From: Bacteroidales bacterium
GTDB taxonomy: Bacteria; Bacteroidota; Bacteroidia; Bacteroidales; UBA932
Reading direction: 5' to 3'
NCBI GenBank assembly: GCA_017428325.1
Contig: JAFRRA010000004.1
Location: 124,001 to 188,000 of the forward strand
Length of the DNA: 64,000 nt
A program made the position numbers and the translations under genes. This document shows positions 43,644-52,578 of this stretch, piece by piece; position 1 is the first letter of the stretch; each line of letters starts with the position of its first letter. Below the pieces are notes generated by a model that was not told the origin of the DNA, did no database searches, and worked only from the letters and a program-made list of their open reading frames with translations.

Positions 43644-45446
43644 TTACATTCTCTCGGGGAGACGGATTCCGAGGATATCCATTCCCTTGACCAGTACCTT
43701 GGCCACGGCGGAGGCTATGGCAAGCCTCTGGCAGCGGGTGTCGGCATTCTCTTCCTTGAGAATGGAGAAATCGTGATAATACTGGTTGAACTCCTTAGCC
43801 AGGTCGTAGCAGTAGTTGGCCACCAGAGCCGGAGACTTGGCATCTCCCGCCTCACGGATCTTGTCCGGGAAGGAAGCAAGTATCTTCACAAGTTCTATCT
43901 CCTTGGAATTCAGCAAAGCGGCATTGACAGCGGAAGGAGCGTCTGCCGCTCTTCTGAGAATGGACTTGATTCTGGCATGGGTGTACTGGATGAAAGGTCC
44001 GGTGTTGCCGTTGAAGTCTATGCTCTCCTTAGGGTTGAAGAGCATCTTCTTCCTTGGATCCACCTTGATGATGAAGTACTTGAGGGCTCCCTGCCCAAGC
44101 ATCTCGAAGAGTTCTTCCTTCTCCCTGTCATCCATATCGCTGAGCTTTCCGAGTTCAAGGGAGTTCTCCTTGGCGGTTTCGTACATAGTCTGCAGAAGGT
44201 CATCCGCATCCACTACTGTCCCCTCTCTGGATTTCATCTTACCCTCAGGCAGTTCCACCATTCCGTAAGACATGTGGAAGATGGAATCGGCCCACTTGAA
44301 TCCCAGCTTGGAAAGAATGAGCTTCAGCACCTGGAAATGGTAATTCTGCTCGTCACCGACAACATAGACCATCTGGTCAAACTTGTAGGCCTTATATCTT
44401 TCCTGAGCGGTTCCTATGTCCTGGGTCATATAGACGGAAGTGCCGTCGCTTCTCAGAAGAAGCTTCTTGTCCAGTCCGTCTCCCGTGAGATCGCACCAGA
44501 CACTTCCGTCCGGATGCCTTTCAAACACTCCATTTTCCAGGCCTTCCAGAACCGTCTTTTTGCCGAGCTTGTATGTATCTGACTCGTAGTATATTATATC
44601 AAACCCTACTCCAAGCCTTTCATAAGTCTGGTCAAAGCCCTCGTAAACCCATCCGTTCATTGTCTTCCACAGATCCACGATTTCCGGGTCTCCCTTCTCC
44701 CAGCGCCTGAGCATATCCTGGGCCTCCAGCTGGGCTGGAGCCTGCCTTTCGGCCTCCTTAACCCTTTCCTTCTCCTTGTCCTTGTCTTCCAGAGGCTGGC
44801 TCTTGGCCAGGATCCCGGCGGCCTGCTCCTTAAGAAGATCGTTGAACTTCACATAATAGTCCCCGACAAAGTGGTCTCCCTTGATTCCTGTGGATTCCGG
44901 AGTTGCTCCTCCCGAGAACAGTTTCCAGGCAAGCATGGACTTGCAGATGTGGATTCCGCGGTCGTTGACAATGTTGGTTTTCACCACGTTGTGACCATTA
45001 GCCTCCATAAGCTTTGAAACGCTCCAGCCTAGGAGGATGTTGCGGATATGGCCAAGATGCAGCGGCTTGTTGGTGTTCGGAGAAGAGAACTCCACCATCA
45101 CCGTCTTGCCGCTGGAAGGCAACTGGCCGTAGTTTTCCGTATTGAAGATGTCCTTGAAAACTCCTTTCCAGAAATCCTGGGACAGTTTAATGTTCAGGAA
45201 TCCCTTGACCACATTGAAAGACTCCACCTGGAGATTATTTGCCTTCAGGTATTCACCGATCTGATTTGCAGTCTCTTCCGGAGACTTATGGCTCATCTTA
45301 AGGAACGGGAAGGCCATAATGGTAACGTCTCCCTCAAACTCCTTTCTGGTAGGCTGCGGCTGAATCATCCTTTCCTGCGGAACCTCTCCGTAAAGGGCTT
45401 TGATTGCGTCAGATACAAGCGGACGTATGAAAACTTCAGGTGTCAT
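43644..45446 (-). CDS. argS: Arginyl-tRNA synthetase
   Basis: 600 aa. N-terminal Add1 domain (about 1-110). Class I signature FSSPNTNKPLHLGHIRN (HIGH = HLGH). The KMSKS loop is represented by GKMKSREGTVVDADD; ArgRS often has a degenerate KMSKS. The C-terminal DALR anticodon-binding domain ends in ILGIRLPERM. It charges tRNA-Arg. Two nt after the AGCS symporter start region and directly before ygiQ, part of the long minus-strand run. Confidence 0.97.
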   Translation of the reverse strand: MTPEVFIRPLVSDAIKALYGEVPQERMIQPQPTRKEFEGDVTIMAFPFLKMSHKSPEETANQIGEYLKANNLQVESFNVVKGFLNIKLSQDFWKGVFKDIFNTENYGQLPSSGKTVMVEFSSPNTNKPLHLGHIRNILLGWSVSKLMEANGHNVVKTNIVNDRGIHICKSMLAWKLFSGGATPESTGIKGDHFVGDYYVKFNDLLKEQAAGILAKSQPLEDKDKEKERVKEAERQAPAQLEAQDMLRRWEKGDPEIVDLWKTMNGWVYEGFDQTYERLGVGFDIIYYESDTYKLGKKTVLEGLENGVFERHPDGSVWCDLTGDGLDKKLLLRSDGTSVYMTQDIGTAQERYKAYKFDQMVYVVGDEQNYHFQVLKLILSKLGFKWADSIFHMSYGMVELPEGKMKSREGTVVDADDLLQTMYETAKENSLELGKLSDMDDREKEELFEMLGQGALKYFIIKVDPRKKMLFNPKESIDFNGNTGPFIQYTHARIKSILRRAADAPSAVNAALLNSKEIELVKILASFPDKIREAGDAKSPALVANYCYDLAKEFNQYYHDFSILKEENADTRCQRLAIASAVAKVLVKGMDILGIRLPERM

Positions 45447-45448
45447 CT

Positions 45449-46816
45449 TTATTTCTTTTTAAAGTACTCCCTGGCCGCTTTCTTTACCCTTGGACTCAGA
45501 TACAGAAGCGTGAACATTGTTGCGCAGGCCATCAGCAGATATGCAAGGTCTATCACAGCAACTGCCAGCTTCAAAGGTATCATCGCGCAAACGATAAGCA
45601 TAGCCAGGAAGAAGTAATTGTAATATTTGCCGTATTTGGTGCCGAACAGATAGCTCGTGCACTTCATTCCATAGTAAGAATAGGAGAACATCGTGGAGAA
45701 GGCGAAGAAGAACACCATTACCATAAGGAGGTATCCTCCCAGCTTTCCGTAATTGACAGCGGCACTGAATGCGTTCAGGGCAATCTCCAGACCCTTGACG
45801 TCCGATCCGGCAGCAGGTATCAGATATCCTCCTGAAGCAGATGCCGTAAGAATAGCAACAGCAGTAAGCGTACAAACGATCCCGGAATCGCAGAAAGGCC
45901 CGAGCATTGCCACAAGTCCCTCTCTTACAGGCTCGTTGTTCTTGGATGCTCCATGCATCATGCTGGCGGTACCCACGCCGGCCTCATTAACCAGGGTGGC
46001 CCTGCGGGCTCCGATTGTGGCAACCATAAAGAACGAACCGATGGCTCCGCCGACTCCGGCCTGGAAGTTGAACGCTCCCCTGAAAATGTCGCCGAATACC
46101 TGGGGCACTACAGAAAGGTTGGTCACAATAATGTATCCTACAAGCACAAAGTACAGGCCTACCATCAAAGGCACGACCTTGGACGCGATACTGGCGATTC
46201 TCTTGATTCCCCCGAGTATTACCGGAGCCACTATAGCCACTATGCAGCAGCCGATTATGAATTTTACCAGAAGGCTGTCCGGAATGCCCGCAGGCTTGGT
46301 GAATATCGTTATCACAGCCTCGGTGAACTGGTTAGCCTGCATAATGCAGAGAGTTCCTATAAGACCAACGACGGAGAAGAATATAGCCAGTGGCTTCCAT
46401 TTCTTTCCGATACCCTCGGTAATCATATACATAGGTCCACCCTGCACCTCTCCGCGGTCATCCTTGCCCTTGTACATTATGGCCAGGGTTCCCTCGAAGA
46501 ACTTGGTTGCCATACCTACTATGGCGCTGACCCACATCCAGAAAATGGCTCCCGGACCGCCCAGCATCAGAGCTATGGCCACACCGGCGATGCTTCCCAT
46601 TCCAACAGTGGCGGCAATTGCGCCCATCAAAGCCTGGAAGGAACTTATCTGTCCCGGGGAATCGTCCTTCTTGCCCAAAGCCTTAACAGCCCTACCGAAA
46701 TGGCGTATAGGGACGAATCCACTGTATATCAGGAAGAACAGGCCTCCACCTATCAGGAGCACGAACTCCGGATAGGTGCAAAGCATATCGCTGAACTTTA
46801 TAAAAGCGTCCTGCAT
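45449..46816 (-). CDS. Alanine/glycine:cation symporter (AGCS)
   Basis: 455 aa, about 10-11 transmembrane helices. AGCS signatures: ALMGAIAATVGMGSIAGVAIAL near the N-terminus, ATIGARRATLVNEAGVGTASMMHG in the middle and FFAFSTMFSYSYYGMKC toward the C-terminus. It imports alanine or glycine with Na+ or H+ across the inner membrane. In keeping with the peptidases and pruA it would supply amino acids for catabolism. One nt after rpoD's stop and 2 nt before argS. Confidence 0.93.
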   Translation of the reverse strand: MQDAFIKFSDMLCTYPEFVLLIGGGLFFLIYSGFVPIRHFGRAVKALGKKDDSPGQISSFQALMGAIAATVGMGSIAGVAIALMLGGPGAIFWMWVSAIVGMATKFFEGTLAIMYKGKDDRGEVQGGPMYMITEGIGKKWKPLAIFFSVVGLIGTLCIMQANQFTEAVITIFTKPAGIPDSLLVKFIIGCCIVAIVAPVILGGIKRIASIASKVVPLMVGLYFVLVGYIIVTNLSVVPQVFGDIFRGAFNFQAGVGGAIGSFFMVATIGARRATLVNEAGVGTASMMHGASKNNEPVREGLVAMLGPFCDSGIVCTLTAVAILTASASGGYLIPAAGSDVKGLEIALNAFSAAVNYGKLGGYLLMVMVFFFAFSTMFSYSYYGMKCTSYLFGTKYGKYYNYFFLAMLIVCAMIPLKLAVAVIDLAYLLMACATMFTLLYLSPRVKKAAREYFKKK

Positions 46817-46817
46817 C

Positions 46818-47678
46818 TTATCCGAGATAGTTCATTAAGAGCTTTTTTCTTCCGGAAGACTTCAGACGGCGGATAGCCTTCTCCTTTATCTGCCTTACCC
46901 TCTCGCGGGTGAGGTTGAAGGTTTCTCCGATCTCCTCCAGGGTCTTCTCCTGGCAGCCGATTCCGAAGAAGTACTTGATAATGTTCCTCTCCCTCTCCGT
47001 AAGGGTTGACAGAGCCCTTTCTATCTCCATCTTCAGCGATTCGTTGATCAGGCCGCGGTCTGCGGAAGGAGAATCGTTGTTTGGAAGCACATCAAGAAGG
47101 CTGTTGTCCTCTCCCTCCACAAACGGGGCGTCAATTGATATATGACGGCCGGAAACCCTCTGTGTGTCTGCAACTTTCTCTTTTGAAGTCTCAAGCAGTT
47201 CAGCCACTTCGTCCGGAGACGGGAGCCTCTCGTGCTCCTGCTCGAACTTGTTGATTATCTTGTTTATCTTGTTCAGTGCACCCACCTGGTTGAGCGGGAG
47301 GCGTACAATCCTGCTCTGCTCGGCCAGTGCCTGAAGGATGGACTGACGGATCCACCATACAGCGTATGAAATGAATTTGAATCCCCTTGTTTCGTCGAAT
47401 TTCTCAGCGGCCTTGATAAGCCCCAGGTTTCCCTCATTGATAAGGTCAGGCAGGCTGAGTCCCTGGTTCTGGTACTGTTTTGCAACTGATACCACAAATC
47501 TCAGGTTGGCCTTGGTCAGTTTCTCCAAAGCGGCCTGATCTCCCTTCTTGATCCTCTGCGCGAGTTCTACCTCATCCTCGATTGTGATTCTTTCCTCCCT
47601 TCCGATCTCCTGCAGGTATTTGTCCAGAGAAGCACTTTCACGGTTGGTGATAGATTTTGTAATTTTGAGCTGTCTCAT
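46818..47678 (-). CDS. rpoD: Primary RNA polymerase sigma factor (RpoD/SigA, Bacteroidota type)
   Basis: 286 aa, short because region 1.1 and the non-conserved insert are absent, as in Bacteroidota primary sigma factors. Region 1.2 starts [16 protein letters not shown]. Region 2 carries [20 protein letters not shown] and [16 protein letters not shown]. Regions 3 and 4 follow, ending with the [27 protein letters not shown]. It directs most transcription and recognises TTG...TAnnTTTG. It is the first gene of the minus-strand run and is divergent from dnaN. Confidence 0.96.
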   Translation of the reverse strand: MRQLKITKSITNRESASLDKYLQEIGREERITIEDEVELAQRIKKGDQAALEKLTKANLRFVVSVAKQYQNQGLSLPDLINEGNLGLIKAAEKFDETRGFKFISYAVWWIRQSILQALAEQSRIVRLPLNQVGALNKINKIINKFEQEHERLPSPDEVAELLETSKEKVADTQRVSGRHISIDAPFVEGEDNSLLDVLPNNDSPSADRGLINESLKMEIERALSTLTERERNIIKYFFGIGCQEKTLEEIGETFNLTRERVRQIKEKAIRRLKSSGRKKLLMNYLG

Positions 47679-47760
47679 ATAAAAAACGTTTGATTTTGTC
47701 TGTCAATGCAAGTCTTATACGAATTCCGGAAAGTGTTGGTTACAAAAGTTGATTTTTTCT

Positions 47761-47768
47761 TATATTTG
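47761..47768 (+). promoter_or_regulatory. Candidate -7 element of dnaN
   Basis: TATATTTG, exact TAnnTTTG, 28 nt before the ATG at 47797. A TTG lies 22 nt upstream (47736-47738), slightly longer than ideal. Confidence 0.5.
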
Positions 47769-47796
47769 CAAATAGTATGATTTAAAGACAACAGCT

Positions 47797-48915
47797 ATGA
47801 GGTTTACAGCAACAAGTACAGATTTTTTACAGGCTTTACTGTCTGTTTCCAAGGTAATTCCGCCTAAAAGCTCACTCCCTATCCTTGAGGATTTCCTCCT
47901 TGAACTGGAGGGCAAGAGCCTGACTATCACCGGATCAGACCAGGAGACAACACTGAAGACCATAATGGACATCGAGGACGTGGGAGAAGAGGGAAAGATT
48001 GCTGTTCCCGCTGTTCTGCTCACCAACTCTTTCAAGGAGCTGCCAACCCAGCCGGTTCAGTTCCAGACCAATGAAGACAAGAACATATTGACCATCACCT
48101 GGGCAAGCGGTACCGCAAGCATACCTTGCATCCTTCCGGACGAATATCCTGAACTGCCTGTACTGATGGATCCGAAGAAAATCGATATCCCGGCTGAGGT
48201 TCTCAGCGAGGCTCTCAACGGAACCATCTACGCAACTGCGGAAGAGCCTCTCCGCCCGGTTATGAACGGCGTTTTCTTCGATATCGGGGAAAAATCAACC
48301 ACATTCGTGGCATCCAACGCCCACAAGCTGGTTTGCTTCGAGAGAAAGGATGTTGCCGGAGTAAAGAGTTCTTTCGTACTTCCAAAGAAACCTGCCAACA
48401 TTCTCAAGAACAACCTTGCAAGGCTTTCTGACGAGATTGTCTCAATATCATTTGACAAGAAGAACGCATTCTTCAAGTTTGACAAGCAGCTCGTTGTATG
48501 CCGTCTTATCGAGGGCACATATCCGGACTACACAAAGGTTATCCCTAAGAACAACAATAATATCATAACTGTCTCAAGGACAGACATCCTCAACGCCACA
48601 AGACGCGTTGCCGTATGTGCAAACCAGTCCACCGGCCAGATTGTGTTCAAGGTAGCCGACGGAAGGCTGGAGATTACAGCCCAGGATCTGGACTTCTCGA
48701 TGAGCGCAAAGGAAACAATAGGCTGCAACTATGTCGGAGAGCCTATGAGGATTGCCTTCAAGTCACAGTTCCTGATCGAGATACTTGCCAACCTGCCATA
48801 TGACCAGATCTGCATAAAGCTGGCGGAGCCTACAAAGGCAGCCCTTATGCAGCCGGCAGAGCAGACCGACCCTAACCAGGAAATCTGCGCCCTTCTTATG
48901 CCGATGAGGCTCTAA
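47797..48915 (+). CDS. dnaN: DNA polymerase III beta clamp
   Basis: 372 aa in three clamp domains. FTATSTDFLQALLSVSKVIPPKSSLPILEDFLLE opens domain 1; EEPLRPVMNGVFFDI begins domain 2; RRVAVCANQ and LDFSMSAKE lie in domain 3; the end ICALLMPMRL is the conserved clamp C-terminus. It encircles DNA and tethers the polymerase. It is first in a plus-strand trio with a DnaQ-like exonuclease and an unknown. Confidence 0.97.
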   Translation: MRFTATSTDFLQALLSVSKVIPPKSSLPILEDFLLELEGKSLTITGSDQETTLKTIMDIEDVGEEGKIAVPAVLLTNSFKELPTQPVQFQTNEDKNILTITWASGTASIPCILPDEYPELPVLMDPKKIDIPAEVLSEALNGTIYATAEEPLRPVMNGVFFDIGEKSTTFVASNAHKLVCFERKDVAGVKSSFVLPKKPANILKNNLARLSDEIVSISFDKKNAFFKFDKQLVVCRLIEGTYPDYTKVIPKNNNNIITVSRTDILNATRRVAVCANQSTGQIVFKVADGRLEITAQDLDFSMSAKETIGCNYVGEPMRIAFKSQFLIEILANLPYDQICIKLAEPTKAALMQPAEQTDPNQEICALLMPMRL

Positions 48916-48926
48916 CATACCGGGAA

Positions 48927-49703
48927 ATGGAAATAAAACTCAAAAGGCCTCTGGTATTCTTTGATATAGAGAGTACCGGTCTGGACGTGTCCACAGACAA
49001 GATTGTAGAGATATCGTTTGTAAAACTGTATCCAGACGGGCACACGGATATCAAGACAAGGAGAATCAATCCCGGGATGCATATTCCTGAAGCCTCCACG
49101 GCCATTCATCACATCACGGACGAGGACGTGAAGGACTGCCCTTCTTTCAAGCAGATAGCCAAAAGCCTGGCCCAGCAGCTTGAGGGTTGTGACATTGCAG
49201 GTTACAACTCTATCAAGTTCGACATCCCGCTTCTTGCCGAGGAATTTTTAAGGTGCGGAGTGGACTTTGACTTTAGCCGCCACCGCATGGTGGATGTCCA
49301 GAACATTTACCACAAGATGGAGCCAAGGACCTTGGCTGCCGCATACAAGTTCTACTGCCACAAGGATCTGGAGGGTGCCCACGGTGCCGAGGCCGACACC
49401 GTTGCAACCATGGAAGTCCTCAAGGCTCAGCTGGAAAAGTACAGCGACACCCTGGAGAACGATGTTGACGCCCTGGCGGACTTCTCTGTTAAAAACCGCA
49501 ATGTTGACCTTGCCGGAGTCATTGTACTCAACGACAAGGGAGACGCAGTGTTCGGACTGGGAAAATACAAGGACAAATCCGTGGTGGATATCCTCAGGCA
49601 GGATCCGGGATACTACAGCTGGATGGAAGGTGCCAAATTCACGGAATACACCAAGAAAGTATTAAGCGATATCAGGATTCATCCGGAAAAATACAAGAAA
49701 TGA
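48927..49703 (+). CDS. DnaQ-like 3'-5' exonuclease
   Basis: 258 aa. Exo motifs of the DEDD family: FFDIESTGLDVSTDKIVEISF (ExoI, Asp/Glu), GYNSIKFDIPLLAEE (ExoII), and HGAEADTVATMEVL (ExoIII, with His-Asp of the DEDDh type). The C-terminal 80 residues (FGLGKYKDKSVVDILRQDPGYYSWM) are a conserved extension of this Bacteroidota group. It follows dnaN by 11 nt, consistent with a proofreading or repair partner of the replisome. The replicative epsilon subunit is a possibility, not shown. Confidence 0.92.
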   Translation: MEIKLKRPLVFFDIESTGLDVSTDKIVEISFVKLYPDGHTDIKTRRINPGMHIPEASTAIHHITDEDVKDCPSFKQIAKSLAQQLEGCDIAGYNSIKFDIPLLAEEFLRCGVDFDFSRHRMVDVQNIYHKMEPRTLAAAYKFYCHKDLEGAHGAEADTVATMEVLKAQLEKYSDTLENDVDALADFSVKNRNVDLAGVIVLNDKGDAVFGLGKYKDKSVVDILRQDPGYYSWMEGAKFTEYTKKVLSDIRIHPEKYKK

Positions 49704-50188
49704 ACCTGTTCATTTTCCCATACCAGAGCGACAATTTCTACACCTGCCCGGATACCGCAATCTCCAGGAACAATGATGGTTCCGGCACTCTGAAGTATTG
49801 GGTTCCTGACGGAATAGAGACGCTTCGGGCCATAAGGTTTGCCTACGTGAGGATAGAGAGGGCCGGAAAGTGCATCCGGGAAGGATATGCCTACCGCCAC
49901 TATAGTTCCTGCGGCTGGGGAGTGCACCTTTCCACCTACGACATCAACGAGGGTAATACTCTGGACAACAGCATCTTCCTTTCTGAGCCAACCCCTGTCG
50001 GCGACAATGGCCCGTATGAAGGATTCGAGGCATTTGACAGTGCACTCCAGAGGGCTTCTGAATATATGTCCCTAAGGAGCGGAGACCTTGTCCTTCTGGA
50101 ACTCGAGGACATCAGCGCATACGAAATCGGGTCTGACAGAACCCAGACCCTTTCCTGCGACCAGATTAGGATTGATATAATATCATAG
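49700..50188 (+). CDS. Hypothetical protein following the DnaQ-like exonuclease
   Basis: 162 aa, no signal peptide, soluble. It overlaps the exonuclease gene by 4 nt (ATGA) and overlaps the convergent flavoprotein by 6 nt at its stop. Visible features are alternating strands (LRAIRFAYVRIERAG), a conserved-looking SCGWGVHLSTYDIN and a C-terminal strand-loop region (LRSGDLVLLELEDIS). I recognise no family. It could be a small fumarylacetoacetate-hydrolase-like fold, but I would not rely on this. Confidence 0.72.
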   Translation: MNLFIFPYQSDNFYTCPDTAISRNNDGSGTLKYWVPDGIETLRAIRFAYVRIERAGKCIREGYAYRHYSSCGWGVHLSTYDINEGNTLDNSIFLSEPTPVGDNGPYEGFEAFDSALQRASEYMSLRSGDLVLLELEDISAYEIGSDRTQTLSCDQIRIDIIS

Positions 50189-51454
50189 AAGCGCGCTCCG
50201 GGCGGCAAGGACAGCCGTGGAGAATGCAATCTGAAGGTTATAGCCCCCAGTATCTCCGTCAAGGTCAAGCAGTTCTCCTGCAAAGAAGAGCCCAGGGGAG
50301 AGTTTGCTTTCCATTGTTTTCTGGGATACTTCCTTAAGGGAAACGCCTCCGTTGGTAACCACGCACCTTTCAAAGCCAACGTAAGAGACTATCTTGAACC
50401 TTACCTGCTTGAGAGCATACGGAAGCCTTTCTGCAGCCTTTCCAGGAGCCATCTGGGCAAGTTCCCTGTTCAGATTGACGAATGCCGGTATCATCTGCTT
50501 TGGAAGCAGCCGTGAAAGGAGATATCGCAGGGTATTGTTCCCGGAGGAAGACTCCCTCTTTATCCTCTGGGCCAGCTGGCTTTCGGAAAGCGCCGGCTTA
50601 AGATCCAATATGACAGTCACTTTCTGACCGTTATCCAGAGCCTCCACCGCCCTTCGGCTGAGACGGAAACCCAAAGCCCCCTCGATTCCGCCGTCTGTAA
50701 AGTCGGCGTCACCGAACTCTTCCTGGACCACAGATCCACTAACCTCCAGGCTCATGGCCACGTTCTTGAGAGCCAGACCGTTGAGAGACCTGCCAAGGCC
50801 AGTCAGCCCGGATCCGTCCATATAGCCTTCCGGCTGCAAGGCTGTCAGGGAAGGGCGCGGCTGAACTATACTGTGTCCCAGGCTCTTTGCAAAACCGTAC
50901 CCGTCCCCGGAGCTTCCTGTTGAAGGATAGGACAGGCCTCCTGTTGCAATCAGGACCTTACGTGCAGACAATTCAAAGCCATCGCAGATTATCTGATAAT
51001 CTTCCTTCCTTTCAATCTTCAGGACAGGGCAGTCAGCCCTTAGATCCACTATTCCCCCGTCCCTTATGCAGCGCACCAGGGTATCGGTTACATCCATGGC
51101 CCTCATGCTCTTGGGATATACCCTCTGCCCCCTCTCAATGACAAGTTCCAGTCCCAGAGCCTTGAAAAAGTCCATTACGTCTGAAGAGGAAAACCCGTAG
51201 AATGCGTTTTTAAGGAACTGGCTGTTTGGATGGACGTGGACACCGAATTCATCCCACATGCGGGTGTTTGTAATGTTGCACCGTCCCTTGCCGGTGATGT
51301 TGACCTTGCGTCCCGGACGTGGCATCTTTTCCAGAAGCACAACGGCTGGCCGAGCCTCAGAATCCTTGTACTGCTCTGTTATCCAGGCCGCTGCCATAAG
51401 TCCGGCAGCTCCACCGCCTACTATTGCAAGATCGTAAACCATATCAGTCGTCAA
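50183..51454 (-). CDS. FAD-dependent oxidoreductase, HI0933/BaiN-like family
   Basis: 423 aa. N-terminal dinucleotide-binding fold YDLAIVGGGAAGLMAAAWI, then GRKVNITGKGRCNITNT, the family signature. VLIATGGLSYPSTGSSGDGY and the C-terminal LFFAGELLDLDGDTGGYNLQIAFSTA are conserved in the HI0933 group. Substrate unknown; related to bile-acid-like dehydrogenases by fold only. It overlaps the downstream solute-binding gene (start side) by 11 nt and the unknown at its end. Confidence 0.92.
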   Translation of the reverse strand: MTTDMVYDLAIVGGGAAGLMAAAWITEQYKDSEARPAVVLLEKMPRPGRKVNITGKGRCNITNTRMWDEFGVHVHPNSQFLKNAFYGFSSSDVMDFFKALGLELVIERGQRVYPKSMRAMDVTDTLVRCIRDGGIVDLRADCPVLKIERKEDYQIICDGFELSARKVLIATGGLSYPSTGSSGDGYGFAKSLGHSIVQPRPSLTALQPEGYMDGSGLTGLGRSLNGLALKNVAMSLEVSGSVVQEEFGDADFTDGGIEGALGFRLSRRAVEALDNGQKVTVILDLKPALSESQLAQRIKRESSSGNNTLRYLLSRLLPKQMIPAFVNLNRELAQMAPGKAAERLPYALKQVRFKIVSYVGFERCVVTNGGVSLKEVSQKTMESKLSPGLFFAGELLDLDGDTGGYNLQIAFSTAVLAARSALL

Positions 51455-52574
51455 GTCTTAAGTAATAGACAAGTTCCCTACCCGGAAAATGTTTCTCGGC
51501 GATTTCCGGATGCAGGACTGTTATCAGGTCTTTCAGTATTTCATCCGGATAGAGTGCCCCGCTTTCCCAGTAATCGCTTCCTCCTGCGGCAGTTACCCGC
51601 CGGTTGTTGTTGTATAGGTTCCCTTCCCTGAATGCCGGGATCTTGCGGAACATGGCGTTCTCTGACAAGACATCAGACCTGTGGAGCGCCTGGTTCAGAT
51701 GAATCCATACGCAGGCATCCTTTGCAAGTGAATACATCTGCTCGAAACTCTTCTGGGAAGAGAGGTTCTCCCCGTCTTCCGCCCCCAGGATTTCTCCGCC
51801 TGCATCCCTCACCAGTTCTGCCATATAGCTTGCCTTCCCAGGAACATACCATATGCCTTTGAACGGCAGGTTTACAAGCACTTCCGTTTTAGGTGCATCC
51901 AGGCAGCAAGACTTCACGGCCTCATACTCGCCCTTCTTTGCCAGAAAGATGGAATCCGCCATCTCCCGTTTTCCGAGCAGGCTTCCGAACAGCTTGATAT
52001 ACTCCAGCTTACCCATTACTGTAGGCTCCAGGTAATCGTTGATTACAATTACCTTCCGTCCCAGAGTCCGGAGTTTATCTATATAACTGTTGTCAGAGCC
52101 GGAAATACCATAGGCCAGCACCACATCGCAGTCCAGCAGCAGTATCTTTTCATAGTCCGGAGAGGTTTCCGCCCCCACATCAGCGATAAGGCCCTCAGCA
52201 GCCCTTGCAGAGTATAGGCTGTCGTAAATAAACCTGGTCCCGCTTACACCCTTCACAATGTCCTCTTCTCCAAGAAGCTTGATATGAGGGAGATATGTAG
52301 TGGACATACAGATAACGCTCCTGAGGGGAACCCCTATCGCCATAGGATCCGAGGCAAGGATTCCGGTGCAGTCTCTGGGAACAAGACGGTAGGTTTCGCT
52401 CTGCGATTCCCTGTCCTGCCAACTGCTGAAAGACCTCACGCTGTCTCCTTGGATTGCAAGAAAATCGGCAAAGGCGACCGCATTTTCAGCAGCCGCCTCG
52501 CCGTTTACATTTCCTTCCCCGCCCCGGCAGGATGCCAGAGCCAGGATGAAGAGAATAATCCAGGAGCGCTTCAT
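51444..52574 (-). CDS. Solute-binding lipoprotein, BtuF/FhuD-like (orphan)
   Basis: 376 aa. Signal peptide with lipobox LASC (residue 16). Two lobes linked by a helix typical of TroA-superfamily metal-complex binders (siderophore, haem or cobalamin): VICMSTTYLPHIKLLGEEDIVKGVSG in lobe 1, VLAYGISGSDNSYIDKLRTLGRKVIVIND in the first lobe's end, then lobe 2. No permease or ATPase gene lies nearby, so it may serve a transporter encoded elsewhere or have a different role. Co-directional with, and overlapping, the flavoprotein gene. Confidence 0.85.
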   Translation of the reverse strand: MKRSWIILFILALASCRGGEGNVNGEAAAENAVAFADFLAIQGDSVRSFSSWQDRESQSETYRLVPRDCTGILASDPMAIGVPLRSVICMSTTYLPHIKLLGEEDIVKGVSGTRFIYDSLYSARAAEGLIADVGAETSPDYEKILLLDCDVVLAYGISGSDNSYIDKLRTLGRKVIVINDYLEPTVMGKLEYIKLFGSLLGKREMADSIFLAKKGEYEAVKSCCLDAPKTEVLVNLPFKGIWYVPGKASYMAELVRDAGGEILGAEDGENLSSQKSFEQMYSLAKDACVWIHLNQALHRSDVLSENAMFRKIPAFREGNLYNNNRRVTAAGGSDYWESGALYPDEILKDLITVLHPEIAEKHFPGRELVYYLRLDD

Positions 52575-52578
52575 AGCC

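Noticed and set aside
43638-44582. 314-codon frame opposite argS
   Set aside because: Antisense of a complete arginyl-tRNA synthetase, no motif.
45753-46775. 340-codon open frame on the plus strand opposite the AGCS symporter
   Set aside because: Shadow of a well-identified membrane protein gene: its composition mirrors the antisense of hydrophobic codons and it has no recognisable start context or domain.
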